Positions 17,217-26,148 of a DNA stretch of 64,000 nucleotides are shown one piece after another (positions within the stretch are counted from its first letter, which is position 1; each line of letters begins with the position of its first letter). The DNA is taken from positions 158,290 to 222,289 of the forward strand of contig NZ_JAHXZS010000005.1 in NCBI RefSeq assembly GCF_019740335.1. Reading direction: 5' to 3'. A program made the translations under genes and the position numbers. This DNA comes from Alteraquisediminimonas sediminicola. Lineage in GTDB: Bacteria; Pseudomonadota; Alphaproteobacteria; Sphingomonadales; Sphingomonadaceae. Below the pieces are notes generated by a model. The model did not search any database. It was not told the DNA's origin and was given only the letters and a program-made list of their open reading frames with translations.

Positions 17217-19339
17217 CAGGCCACCATCTTTCCGCTTGTAATATCGCTCGTCATCGCCGCCTCGCCCTCACCGCCCGCCATTTGGACCAGCGGCAATAAA
17301 ATCGCAAAGCAACTACCCTTGCCCGGCTGGCTTTCCACTTCAATCCGCCCGCCCATCGCCTGTATCAAGCTACGCGCTTCAAATGCACCAATCCCGAAAC
17401 CATTTTCTTTGGTAGAGGCAAAGGGCTTGAACAATCGGGTCCGGATAAATTCCGCCGTCATGCCGCACCCCTCGTCCCGCACCTCGATCCGGGCCATCCC
17501 GCCCATCCATTTGATACTGACCGCCACCCCGCCACCGGTCGAACTGGCATCCAAGCCATTTTGCACCAGATGCAGCAACGCCTGTTCCAACCGAGCCGGA
17601 TCGACGATCACATCAAGATCGTCCATCGCTCCGAATGTGACCGGGGCCAGCTTTTGTTTAGGGGCCAATATCTGCGCCACAAGATGCTTGATCGGCATAG
17701 CCCGCGGCTCATCCGCCCGCGATTGATGATGCTGCGAAAGCCGCGCCAACATGTCGTTCATCTTGTCGACCGAGGCGCGTATCGTCGCGATCATATCCGC
17801 CCTGAATGCTGGATTATCCGCATGGCGCTCTGCATTGCGGGCCAACAGGCTCAACTGGCTCACCAGATTCTTGATGTCATGCATGATGAACGCAAATCGG
17901 CGATTGAACTCGTCAAATCGCCGCGCATCCGACAAAGCCTCCTGTCCCTGAGCTTCGGCCAGATAGCTCGCCGCCTGCCTTCCCACGATCTTGAGCAGAT
18001 CGAAATCTTCCCAATCCAGCGCGCGATCGACCAAGGGCGACTGCACCACCACCAGCCCGAACAATCGGTCGCCATGGATCAACGGCACGCCCGCCCATGC
18101 CAGTTGCTCTTCCACCAAACGCCCCGGCACAGCATCGACACCATCATCCGCATAGCCATCCTCGCGCGGATCACGCAATGCGCCAAATTCAATCACCCGC
18201 CCGGTGTCTTCCAGCCATGCGCTCATCTTTGCCGCATCGCCGAAATCCTCATCCGCAAGGCCACTCCAATTACGCCGTGCCGTGAGTTTCAGCCGACCCG
18301 TATCGTCCGGCATGAACAATGCACCGCCCGGCGACTCTGTAATATCGGCAATCGCCCGGATCACGCGCTCGGCAATCGGCTCATCGCTATCAAAGGGGCT
18401 GGATAATGTCCGGGTAAATCGCAGCCACTCCTCGCGATAATCATAACGGTGGCGAAAGAAATGCTTGGCGATTTTTACCTTCAACCACGCCCGTACCCGA
18501 CCCGATGGCAACAACACCAGTGCCACCACCGACATGCCGAACACGACCGTAATCTGGCCTATCTCGGCGCGGGTGCCACCGACGGCCTCAATCGCGCGGG
18601 TCGCAATCGCCATGCAAATCAGGTAAAAACCTATGGCCACCAACGACAAGGATTGAAACGTCAGGCGACGCGACAATTGCAGCTTCCACATGCGGTTGCG
18701 CCGTGCCGCCAACACGAACAACGGCACCAGCATCACCATGATCATGCCACGCATCGCAAACAGCATGGGCGATAATTGATGGGTCAAATAGGTCGTGGTG
18801 TAGATATTGAGATCATACATCCACATCCCCGCCAGCGCGACGATCGGCATCATGATCCCCCAGCGCCCATCGGGCGATGTGGCGGTATACAGATTATGCA
18901 CCAACAACAGCGCACCGACCGCAAAGATCATCCGCAACGCAGTGCCTGAATAAAACAATGTTTCCGACACATGGCTTGCACCGGGTTGCGCATTGAACGA
19001 CACCAGCACCGGCACGGCCACCACCGTCACCATGCACAAGGCAGCATAGACCGCAATGACCGAGCGCCGCTGCGGACCGCGATGCCCATGCAGAAACAGC
19101 ACCAGCATGAATCCGAGCCAGCCCATGTTGCGCATCGATTCCAACATGATCGCCGCCAATGAATATGGCCCGAACACCGAAATGGTCAGCGCCCAGACCG
19201 ATGTCAGTGCAAAGGCCAGCGCCAACACCCATCCCCGCGATGCCTGTGTGGGCCGCCCTGCCTGCCACAACGCCAGCATGGCAAAGGCAACGGACGCCAG
19301 CGCATGGGTCCACAGGCTGACAAACACCGCCGTCATCAT
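17216..19339 (-). CDS. prsK: XrtA/PEP-CTERM system histidine kinase PrsK
   Basis: This kinase of about 707 residues has an N-terminal block of eight or more hydrophobic helices spanning roughly the first 280 residues. A GAF-like sensor region follows (around ESPGGALFMPDDTGRLKL). The dimerisation and phosphoacceptor segment is FAFIMHDIKNLVSQLSLLAR, and the ATPase domain shows LVQNGLDASS (N box), VRDEGCGM (G1) and NGFGIGAF (G2). This matches PrsK. The start codon overlaps the stop of the glycosyltransferase gene as ATGATGA. It is expected to phosphorylate PrsR, encoded next. Confidence 0.93.
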   Translation of the reverse strand: MMTAVFVSLWTHALASVAFAMLALWQAGRPTQASRGWVLALAFALTSVWALTISVFGPYSLAAIMLESMRNMGWLGFMLVLFLHGHRGPQRRSVIAVYAALCMVTVVAVPVLVSFNAQPGASHVSETLFYSGTALRMIFAVGALLLVHNLYTATSPDGRWGIMMPIVALAGMWMYDLNIYTTTYLTHQLSPMLFAMRGMIMVMLVPLFVLAARRNRMWKLQLSRRLTFQSLSLVAIGFYLICMAIATRAIEAVGGTRAEIGQITVVFGMSVVALVLLPSGRVRAWLKVKIAKHFFRHRYDYREEWLRFTRTLSSPFDSDEPIAERVIRAIADITESPGGALFMPDDTGRLKLTARRNWSGLADEDFGDAAKMSAWLEDTGRVIEFGALRDPREDGYADDGVDAVPGRLVEEQLAWAGVPLIHGDRLFGLVVVQSPLVDRALDWEDFDLLKIVGRQAASYLAEAQGQEALSDARRFDEFNRRFAFIMHDIKNLVSQLSLLARNAERHADNPAFRADMIATIRASVDKMNDMLARLSQHHQSRADEPRAMPIKHLVAQILAPKQKLAPVTFGAMDDLDVIVDPARLEQALLHLVQNGLDASSTGGGVAVSIKWMGGMARIEVRDEGCGMTAEFIRTRLFKPFASTKENGFGIGAFEARSLIQAMGGRIEVESQPGKGSCFAILLPLVQMAGGEGEAAMTSDITSGKMVA

Positions 19340-20724
19340 CGCACACCCTCCGGCCACAGCACCACGCGCACCGTCTGCAGTAAAATCAACACATCAAGAA
19401 ACGGCGTATAATTCTTGGCATAATAAAGATCATATTCCAGCTTGGCCCGCGCATCCTCGATCGACGCGCCATAAGGATAATTAATCTGCGCCCAACCGGT
19501 AATCCCCGGCTTCACCATATGGCGCTCGGCATAATAAGCGATCTTGCTTTCAAGATCGGCAACAAAGCTTGGCCGTTCGGGACGCGGGCCGACAAAGCTC
19601 ATCTCGCCTTTCAGCACGCTCCACGCCTGCGGCAATTCGTCGATCCGCGTCATCCGCAACAACGCGCCCACCCGTGTGATGCGCGGGTCATTCGCCTGCG
19701 CCCAGATCGCCTCGCCCCCGGCCTCTGCATCATGGCGCATCGACCGCAGCTTGATCATATTGAACGGCACGCCGAAAAGTCCGATCCGCTGCTGTCGGTA
19801 AAACGACCCGCCGGGACTTTCCAGCCGTACCAGGGCCGCGCACAACAGGATCAACGGCGCGGTCGCCACCAACAACATCCCGCTCGCGACAATATCGAAC
19901 ATGCGCTTGGCCATACCGGACAAACGCCGCCCCGATGAAAATCCGTCCGAGAAAATCAACCAGCTCGGATTGATGCTGTCGAGGTCGACCCGCCCCGTTT
20001 CCCGCTCCATGAAAGTCGACAATTCATTGACATGCACGCCGGTCGTCTTGATCCGCAACAAATCCGCCAGCGGCAACGCATTGCGCCGTTCTTCCAACGC
20101 CAGCACGACCTCGCTCGCGCGCAGACGCACCACATGATCGGCCAGACTCTCGATATCGCGCCGGTTGATCGCCCCGGCAATTTCCTGCGGCCCATCATTC
20201 ATCGCCACATAGCCGGTGACGGAAAATCCTGCGCCGGTCCGATTGGCCACTTCCTCGATCCGCGCGGCACGCGGTCCCGCGCCCAATACCAGCAAGCGCC
20301 GCTTGAACGCCTCGCCGCCCAGCAACCGCCCCAGCATCAACCGCACGCAGACCAACATGCCAAAGGCAAGGGCCATGGCAATCACCGACACCGAACGCCA
20401 TAATTCCACCATCGGCACGGCGAGCAACAGCAACGCCAGCAGAATGATTCCCAGCGAAATCGCCACCAACAATCGGGAAATCGCAAAGCGCAAGGACTGG
20501 AGCGCATCCGTGCCATAACAGCCGACCGCAATCATCGCGAACTGGAGCGCGACGGCAAAGGAAAGATTGGGAATCAAGCGATCCTGAAATGGCCCCAGCG
20601 CTTCCGGCACATGCCCATATCGAATGATCCAGCCACCTTCGGCGGCAAAAAACAACGCAAGCAGGTCCACCAACCCCAGCAACATCACAGCATGGGGAAT
20701 ATAATGTTTAAACAACCTGATCAC
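19336..20724 (-). CDS. XrtA/PEP-CTERM glycosyltransferase, EpsB type
   Basis: This 462-residue protein has an N-terminal multi-helix membrane region, a Rossmann-like middle (LLVLGAGPRAARIEEV), and a C-terminal bacterial sugar transferase domain with SFYRQQRIGLFGVPFNMIKL, RIDELPQAW, MSFVGPRPERP and KPGITGWAQI. This is the polyprenyl-phosphate sugar transferase that starts exopolysaccharide repeat units (TIGR03013-like). The start is a GTG behind AGGGTGG. It is first in a three-gene run with prsK and prsR, overlapping prsK, so synthesis and control are co-transcribed. Confidence 0.92.
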   Translation of the reverse strand: MIRLFKHYIPHAVMLLGLVDLLALFFAAEGGWIIRYGHVPEALGPFQDRLIPNLSFAVALQFAMIAVGCYGTDALQSLRFAISRLLVAISLGIILLALLLLAVPMVELWRSVSVIAMALAFGMLVCVRLMLGRLLGGEAFKRRLLVLGAGPRAARIEEVANRTGAGFSVTGYVAMNDGPQEIAGAINRRDIESLADHVVRLRASEVVLALEERRNALPLADLLRIKTTGVHVNELSTFMERETGRVDLDSINPSWLIFSDGFSSGRRLSGMAKRMFDIVASGMLLVATAPLILLCAALVRLESPGGSFYRQQRIGLFGVPFNMIKLRSMRHDAEAGGEAIWAQANDPRITRVGALLRMTRIDELPQAWSVLKGEMSFVGPRPERPSFVADLESKIAYYAERHMVKPGITGWAQINYPYGASIEDARAKLEYDLYYAKNYTPFLDVLILLQTVRVVLWPEGVR

Positions 20725-20935
20725 GCGGCTACCACCCTTTAATCTACTCCTGTGTCAAAAATGCCGACAATCTCTTGGCCTTGTCGCATCAATTGACAAA
20801 CATTCCCTTAAGCATTCTCCGCGCCCGCCAACAGCCCCCGATCAAAGATTCCCACGCCCGTCCTCCTAAGTTTGATCGACAAACCTCACTTGAGTGCTTG
20901 GACAATTGCAAAAGCGCCTTTATGGCGAATGCATC

Positions 20936-22771
20936 ATGGCAGACACTACGCCGCTCGATCGCTTCAAGTCCGTCCTGACCGGGGCGACAAGGGCCATTGC
21001 GCACGAACCCGAAATCGAGGTCGCCTTCACGGCAGATGCACCGCATCATGTGGGGCAGGTGCTGCGCGTGCCCTTGCCCGCCCGCTCGCTCCCCGCCGAT
21101 CAGGTCGCCGAAGCCCGCGGCTTTGCCGATGCCATGGCGCTGCAATTGCGCCATCACGACACTGGCCTGCACCTGCGCGCCGCCCCCAGCGATCCCATCG
21201 CCCGCGCCGTGTTCGATGCGGTCGAAACCGCCCGGGTCGAAGCCTTGGGCGCACGCGACATGGCAGGCGTACGCGCCAATCTCGGCCATGCGCTCGACGT
21301 GCGCCTGCGCTCGGACCCGCTGGTACGTGCCCAACGGGCCGAAGACGTGCCCTTGGCCACCGCCCTTTCCCTGTTGGTGCGCGAACGGCTGACAGGCGAT
21401 GCCCCGCCCGCCATCGCCGAACCGGGTCTGGCGCTGGTGCGTCAATGGATCGAGGACAAGGCTGGCAAGGATCTCGATGCGCTCGACACAGCGCTTGACG
21501 ATCAATCCGCTTTTGCCAAGCTCACCACCAAATTATTGCAGGATCTCGACCTCACCCAGGCCCCCAGCGACGAGATGGAGCCGACCGAAGAGCAGGACCA
21601 GCAAGGCGGCGACGACGAAACCGAGGGCGAAGAAGACCGCGACAGCGAAGACGATGCCGGTTCCTCTGACAGCCAGATGGAGATGCGCGCCGAACCGATC
21701 GACAGCGACGGCGACGAGGGCGAATTCGAACAGCGCGACGAAGACATGCCCGAAGACACGGACGCCGAAACGGGCGATGATGGCGAAGAGGGCATGATGC
21801 CGGTCCGGCCCAACCGGCCCTTGTCCGATCTTGCGCCTGATTTCGATTACAAGGCCTTCACCACCGCGTTCGACGAAGAAATCGCCGCCACCGAATTATG
21901 CGAGGCCGAGGAACTGACCCGGCTGCGCGCCTATCTTGATCAACAGCTCGTCCATCTGCAAGGCGCGGTGACCAAGCTCGCCAACCGGCTGCAACGCCGC
22001 TTGATGGCGCAACAATCGCGCAGTTGGGATTTCGATCAGGAAGAAGGCATCATCGACGCGGCGCGCCTCGCCCGCATCGTCACCAGCCCCGGCCATTCGC
22101 TCAGCTACAAGATCGAACAGGAAACCAATTTCCGCGACACCGTCGTCACCTTGTTAATCGACAATAGCGGCTCGATGCGCGGTCGCCCAATCTCGATCGC
22201 CGCGATCAGCGCCGACATCATGGCCCGCACGCTCGAACGCTGCGGCGTGAAAACCGAAATTCTCGGCTTCACCACCCGCGCATGGAAGGGCGGGCAAAGC
22301 CGCGAAAAATGGCTCGCCGCCGGTCGCCCGGCCACGCCGGGCCGCCTCAACGACCTGCGCCACATCATCTATAAACAAGCCGACGAACCCTATCGCCGCG
22401 CGCGCAATTCGCTCGGCCTGATGATGCGTGAAGGACTGTTGAAAGAAAATATCGACGGCGAAGCCCTGCTCTGGGCGCATAACCGGATGATCACCCGGCG
22501 CGAGGAACGCAAAATCCTGATGGTCATCTCCGATGGCGCGCCGGTCGATGATTCAACCCTGTCCGTCAACAATGGGGCCTATCTCGAACGCCATTTGCGG
22601 CAGGTGATCGCCTGGATCGAAAACCGCTCGCCGGTCGAACTCTGCGCCATCGGCATCGGCCATGATGTAACGCGTTATTATCAACGCGCCGTGACGATCA
22701 TGGACGCCGAACAATTAGGCGGCACAATGGTCGAACAACTCGCCAGCCTGTTCGACACCGACAAAAAATAA
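20936..22771 (+). CDS. cobT: Cobaltochelatase subunit CobT
   Basis: This 611-residue protein is the CobT subunit of the aerobic cobaltochelatase (CobNST), which inserts cobalt into hydrogenobyrinic acid diamide. The N-terminal helical domain is followed by a very acidic linker (about residues 205-300). A C-terminal von Willebrand A domain carries the MIDAS motif DNSGSMRG near residue 407. cobS and cobN, often close by, are not in the window. The B12-dependent methionine synthase encoded at 28-32 kb would use the product. An in-frame start at 20894 is possible but has no better ribosome-binding site. Confidence 0.93.
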   Translation: MADTTPLDRFKSVLTGATRAIAHEPEIEVAFTADAPHHVGQVLRVPLPARSLPADQVAEARGFADAMALQLRHHDTGLHLRAAPSDPIARAVFDAVETARVEALGARDMAGVRANLGHALDVRLRSDPLVRAQRAEDVPLATALSLLVRERLTGDAPPAIAEPGLALVRQWIEDKAGKDLDALDTALDDQSAFAKLTTKLLQDLDLTQAPSDEMEPTEEQDQQGGDDETEGEEDRDSEDDAGSSDSQMEMRAEPIDSDGDEGEFEQRDEDMPEDTDAETGDDGEEGMMPVRPNRPLSDLAPDFDYKAFTTAFDEEIAATELCEAEELTRLRAYLDQQLVHLQGAVTKLANRLQRRLMAQQSRSWDFDQEEGIIDAARLARIVTSPGHSLSYKIEQETNFRDTVVTLLIDNSGSMRGRPISIAAISADIMARTLERCGVKTEILGFTTRAWKGGQSREKWLAAGRPATPGRLNDLRHIIYKQADEPYRRARNSLGLMMREGLLKENIDGEALLWAHNRMITRREERKILMVISDGAPVDDSTLSVNNGAYLERHLRQVIAWIENRSPVELCAIGIGHDVTRYYQRAVTIMDAEQLGGTMVEQLASLFDTDKK

Positions 22772-22775
22772 CGCT

Positions 22776-23513
22776 TTACGCGCCGGTCACCGCCGCCCCG
22801 GCGCCAATGGCATGCAGCGCCACGCCATGTTGGCGCAACCACGCCCGCTCCGCCTTCGGTTCCCGCCCGAGCAGCGCCGCGACCAGCGCATGAAATTCCG
22901 GTCCATGGTGCATATGCACCAGATGCGCGACCTCATGCGCGACCGTCGCCGTCAACACGTCGGGCGGTGCCAAAATCAGCCGCCAGCTATAACGTATCGC
23001 CCCGGATGCGGTGCAACTCCCCCAGCGCGTGCGCGGATCGCCCACCCCGACCGAACGGATCACCCGCCCGGCCTGCACCGCCATCGCGCTGCTCTGCGTG
23101 CTCAATTCATGCCGCGCCTGTTCGCGCAGCCAGCGCAAGACGCGCCGCTCGATCCCGGCGCGATCACCGCCCACCAGCAACACGCCATCCGCTTTTTCGA
23201 CCCGGCGCGGACGGGTCTCCAGCCAATCAATCCGATGCGGCACACCTTGAAATGGGATGGTTGCTCCATGATCCAACGGCTGATGCGCGACCCGGCGTGC
23301 CAAGATCCGATCCAGCCAATCACCCTGTCCAGCAGCCCAATCGAGCGCCGCCTTGACCGATCCCCGCGGCGGCACCGACAGGCACAACAGATGCTGTCGT
23401 CCATCATAACGCAACGTCCAGCGCCGGGCGCGCGGACGGCGCACCAGCCGCAATGTCATCTCGCGTTCGGCAATGCGAATGCGATGCAGCGCCGGATCAG
23501 AGGTCACGGTCAA
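22776..23513 (-). CDS. YgjP/SprT-like metallopeptidase (M48/DUF45 family)
   Basis: This 245-residue protein has the zinc motif HEVAH (193-197) with a further ligand region HHGPEFH, and the family-specific RTRWGSC at 161-167. These match YgjP-like DUF45 proteins. It converges with cobT across four bases and overlaps the end of the YcgN-like gene. The cellular substrate of the family is not established; it is soluble, with no signal peptide. Confidence 0.9.
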   Translation of the reverse strand: MTVTSDPALHRIRIAEREMTLRLVRRPRARRWTLRYDGRQHLLCLSVPPRGSVKAALDWAAGQGDWLDRILARRVAHQPLDHGATIPFQGVPHRIDWLETRPRRVEKADGVLLVGGDRAGIERRVLRWLREQARHELSTQSSAMAVQAGRVIRSVGVGDPRTRWGSCTASGAIRYSWRLILAPPDVLTATVAHEVAHLVHMHHGPEFHALVAALLGREPKAERAWLRQHGVALHAIGAGAAVTGA

Positions 23514-23931
23514 TCAAATGATATTCAAGGTCGCCCGCTTCATCTTCCGATACGGTCCAGCCCGAAACGGATTGCCCCGCCTTGCGCGTACTATCCGGAT
23601 CGCCGGTGATCAACGGATGCCATTCCGGCAACGGTTCGCCCGCCGCCAGCAAGCGATAGGCGCAGGTCCCCGGTAGCCATTCGATCTCACGTGCCAGACG
23701 CGGGGTCAACCGCACGCATTCCGGCACATGAATTCGCCGATTGCGATAATCCGAACAGAATCCCGTGCGACGATCCAGCATCCGGCACGCCACATTGGTC
23801 GGCAGCAATTCGCCGCTATCTTCATCTTCCAACTTATGCAGACAGCATTTGCCGCATCCGTCGCACAGCGATTCCCACTCGCTCCGCGTCATTTTTTCGA
23901 GCGGCTTCTCCTCCCAGAACGGCCTGCTCAT
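23497..23931 (-). CDS. YcgN/UPF0260 family cysteine-cluster protein
   Basis: This 144-residue protein opens with MSRPFWEEKPLEKM and holds the cysteine cluster CDGCGKCCLHK (about 26-36), followed by CRMLD, FCSDY and PECVRL, the UPF0260 pattern. The cysteines suggest metal or iron-sulphur binding. The start overlaps the SCO gene stop as ATGA, and the end overlaps the metallopeptidase gene by 17 bases. The biochemical role is unknown. Confidence 0.92.
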   Translation of the reverse strand: MSRPFWEEKPLEKMTRSEWESLCDGCGKCCLHKLEDEDSGELLPTNVACRMLDRRTGFCSDYRNRRIHVPECVRLTPRLAREIEWLPGTCAYRLLAAGEPLPEWHPLITGDPDSTRKAGQSVSGWTVSEDEAGDLEYHLIDRDL

Positions 23932-24530
23932 CGCACCCATTTTTCCAGATCGGCCAGCACCGACTCCGCCTTTTGATCGGGCGTCAGCAGCACAATCGGC
24001 TTGCCATTCGGGTCCATCAAAAAGGTCATGCGGCCATGGTTGACGAGATAATTGCCCTTGTCATCCGCATCGCCCTTCATCACCGGCACCGCAAAGGCGC
24101 GAGTCACTTCCGCGATCTGCGCGTCGCTACCGGTCAGGCCGATAAAGCGCGGATGAAAGGCCGCAACGAATTGCGCCAATTTTTCCGGCGTATCCCGCTT
24201 GGGATCAACCGTAATGAACAATGGCTGGACCTTGGCCGCCAATGCCGGGCTTTCTTCCTCGAACTTGCGGAACGCGAGCGCAAGCTGCTGCATATCGGTC
24301 GGGCAAATGTCCGGACACCAGCTATAGCCGAAATAGACCATGCGATATTTGCCCTGCAGCATCGCCTCGGTAAATGGCTGGCCCTTGGTGTCAGTGAGGT
24401 TGATCGGTCCGCCGATGGCAGCACCTTCCAACGGTGCCGGCTCGTTGCTGGCCTGCTGACAGGCAGGCAGCGCCACACATGCCGCAAGGGCAAAAAGGCT
24501 CAGGCGCAAATTGCTGACGATCCGTATCAA
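23928..24530 (-). CDS. SCO1/SenC family copper chaperone lipoprotein
   Basis: This 200-residue protein has a signal peptide with a lipobox ending LPAC (cysteine near residue 24) and a thioredoxin-like domain. The copper ligands are the CPDIC motif (about 71-75) and the conserved His in YLVNHGRMTF. SCO proteins deliver copper to the CuA centre of cytochrome oxidase in the periplasm. The gene starts an overlapping three-gene run with the YcgN-like and metallopeptidase genes, which is a common sphingomonad order. Confidence 0.93.
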   Translation of the reverse strand: MIRIVSNLRLSLFALAACVALPACQQASNEPAPLEGAAIGGPINLTDTKGQPFTEAMLQGKYRMVYFGYSWCPDICPTDMQQLALAFRKFEEESPALAAKVQPLFITVDPKRDTPEKLAQFVAAFHPRFIGLTGSDAQIAEVTRAFAVPVMKGDADDKGNYLVNHGRMTFLMDPNGKPIVLLTPDQKAESVLADLEKWVR

Positions 24531-24587
24531 TGCTCGACTCCATATTCGGCATGCATGCCATAGGCACTACAGGCGCAAGGCCCATAT

Positions 24588-24615
24588 AAAAGGGCCGCAC
24601 CCGCAGGTGCAGCCC
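24588..24615 (-). terminator. Intrinsic terminator after the alanine-rich lipoprotein gene
   Basis: On the minus strand GGGCTGCACC pairs with GGTGCGGCCC over ten positions (one G-U) around a four-base loop and is followed by TTTTAT. It lies about 30 bases after the lipoprotein stop. Confidence 0.8.
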
Positions 24616-24647
24616 CCTTATCATCATTTCATGCCCAAGGGCAGAAA

Positions 24648-24974
24648 TTACATTTTCTTGGCGGCATCCTTGGTCGCAGCGCCGGCCTTTTCCATCGTGC
24701 CGCCAGCAGCTTCCATCGCACCGGCAGCCGCATCCTTGGCAGCTTCACCCGCCGCAGCCGCCGCTTCGCCAGCCGCATCAACCTTGGCATCTACCACATT
24801 GCCAGCCGCATCGGCAGCGCCCGCCGCAGCTTCCATCGTCGCTTCGCCAGCATTGGCCACATCAGCCGCCGCCGCATCGGCTGCTTCCGCGCCTTCTTCC
24901 TGAGTCTTTTGACCGCAGGCCGCAAGGCCAAGCGAGGCTACCAATATGAGTGAAAGAGCAAATGACTTCTTCAT
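24648..24974 (-). CDS. Alanine-rich helical lipoprotein
   Basis: This 108-residue protein has a clear lipoprotein signal, MKKSFALSLILVASLGLAAC, with Cys20. The mature part is about half alanine, with repeating blocks such as EAAAAAGEAAKDAAAGAMEAAG, predicted to be one long amphipathic helix. The 11-residue spacing of charged residues recalls LEA-type or murein-lipoprotein-like helices. It has its own terminator and a GGAGGATAAG ribosome-binding region. I infer an envelope spacer or stress-protective role; no defined family is evident. Confidence 0.8.
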   Translation of the reverse strand: MKKSFALSLILVASLGLAACGQKTQEEGAEAADAAAADVANAGEATMEAAAGAADAAGNVVDAKVDAAGEAAAAAGEAAKDAAAGAMEAAGGTMEKAGAATKDAAKKM

Positions 24975-25092
24975 AGGCTTATCCTCCTAAGTACAAAACC
25001 GGCTACAGCGAGAAATCGCCAGAGCGGCCATGTGGTAACCCGGCCCATCTGCGCATGCAATGATCAAATCGGTCCGAATTTCACCATAAGGC

Positions 25093-26025
25093 TCAAGGCA
25101 GTACCTTCGGCGCAGGCGCGCCCGCATCCACCGGCGGCATCGGCGCATTCATCTGATCTGGCGCTATATTTTCCTGAGCAGGGTCTGCCACCCCCGGCGC
25201 AACCTCTGGAACCTCTGGCGAAACCTCTGCCGGATTGGCGCCATCGGTCACGCCCACATCGCTCGCCGCTGCATCGCTCACCGCCGCATCAAGCGCGCGA
25301 TCCAGATCGCTTTCGCCATGATGGCCATTATCGCCACCCTCATCCCGGTTCTCGACCTGCGCCTGCCGGAATTGCTGGAATGCCGAACGTGCCATCGCAT
25401 AGGAATCTGCACTGGTTTCCAGCGCACCATCAGCGCCGCTTTCGATCAGTCGATTACGGGTATCGATCACCTCCAGCGCGGATACGCCATAGCGCAGCCC
25501 TTGCGATGCACCGGATTCACGCAACGCCACCCGCCACGGATTGGTGAAAAAGCCCACACCGGTGCCAATTCCATCACGGAAATCCGATGGGCCAAGCAAT
25601 GGCAACACCAGATACGGCCCCGGCCGCATGCCCCAAATCGCCATGGTCTGGCCGAAATCTTCCGGCGCCGCCTTGATGCCAAAGCCGGTCGCATGATCGG
25701 CAATGCCGCCCACGCCAAGGGTCGTATTGATCACGAACCGCGCCAAGGATTGGCCCGCACGCTTGAGCCTACCCTGCAATAACGCGTTCGCCGCCGAAAA
25801 TGGTTCCGCCAGATTATCAAAAATGCGGGTGATCCCACGCCGCGCCGGTCGCGGGGTAACGGCGCGGTATACTTTGGTCACGGGCTTCAGCGCGACCTTA
25901 TCAAGCGTATCGTTAAACTTCCACACCCCGCGATTGAAACCGCCCAGCGGGTCGCCCGCTTCACGGTCGGCGGTCGTCGCGCAGGCAGCAAGCGAGCACA
26001 TCATCAACAAAGGCCATTTCGACAT
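25093..26025 (-). CDS. mlaA: MlaA family outer-membrane lipoprotein
   Basis: This 310-residue protein has a lipobox in MCSLAACA, then the MlaA (VacJ) core: DPLGGFNRGVWKFNDTLDKV, FDNLAEPFSAANALLQG, INTTLGVGGIAD and GPYLVLPLLGPSDFRDGIG. MlaA removes mislocalised phospholipids from the outer leaflet for retrograde transport. The C-terminal 80 residues are a low-complexity Ala/Pro/Asp/Glu tail that the family does not need. An in-frame GTG at 26043 could also start it. Other mla genes are not adjacent. Confidence 0.93.
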   Translation of the reverse strand: MSKWPLLMMCSLAACATTADREAGDPLGGFNRGVWKFNDTLDKVALKPVTKVYRAVTPRPARRGITRIFDNLAEPFSAANALLQGRLKRAGQSLARFVINTTLGVGGIADHATGFGIKAAPEDFGQTMAIWGMRPGPYLVLPLLGPSDFRDGIGTGVGFFTNPWRVALRESGASQGLRYGVSALEVIDTRNRLIESGADGALETSADSYAMARSAFQQFRQAQVENRDEGGDNGHHGESDLDRALDAAVSDAAASDVGVTDGANPAEVSPEVPEVAPGVADPAQENIAPDQMNAPMPPVDAGAPAPKVLP

Positions 26026-26108
26026 GATCTGGGCAATTTTCACAACAAAGATATCCCGACAATAATGTTACGGAGTAATACGCATGGGGCAGGGCGGGCG
26101 CAACTCGG

Positions 26109-26148
26109 TTGACATGATATAAAGAATTCTTTATGTCCTTATATCATG
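26109..26148 (+). promoter_or_regulatory. Promoter and overlapping operator of the methionine-cycle operon
   Basis: TTGACA (26109-26114) and TATGTC (26132-26137) are separated by exactly 17 bases. The predicted transcription start is 26144-26146, at the ATG itself, so the mRNA is probably leaderless. The spacer and -10 box contain the perfect palindrome ATAAAGAATTCTTTAT (26119-26134). A wider inverted pair CATGATAT and ATATCATG (26113-26120, 26141-26148) encloses it. This is the expected shape of an ArsR-family autoregulatory operator. Confidence 0.75.

Noticed and set aside
26026..26145. SAM or SAH riboswitch upstream of the methionine operon
   Set aside because: The predicted transcription start is at the ATG, and I see no riboswitch stems; control by a repressor fits better.
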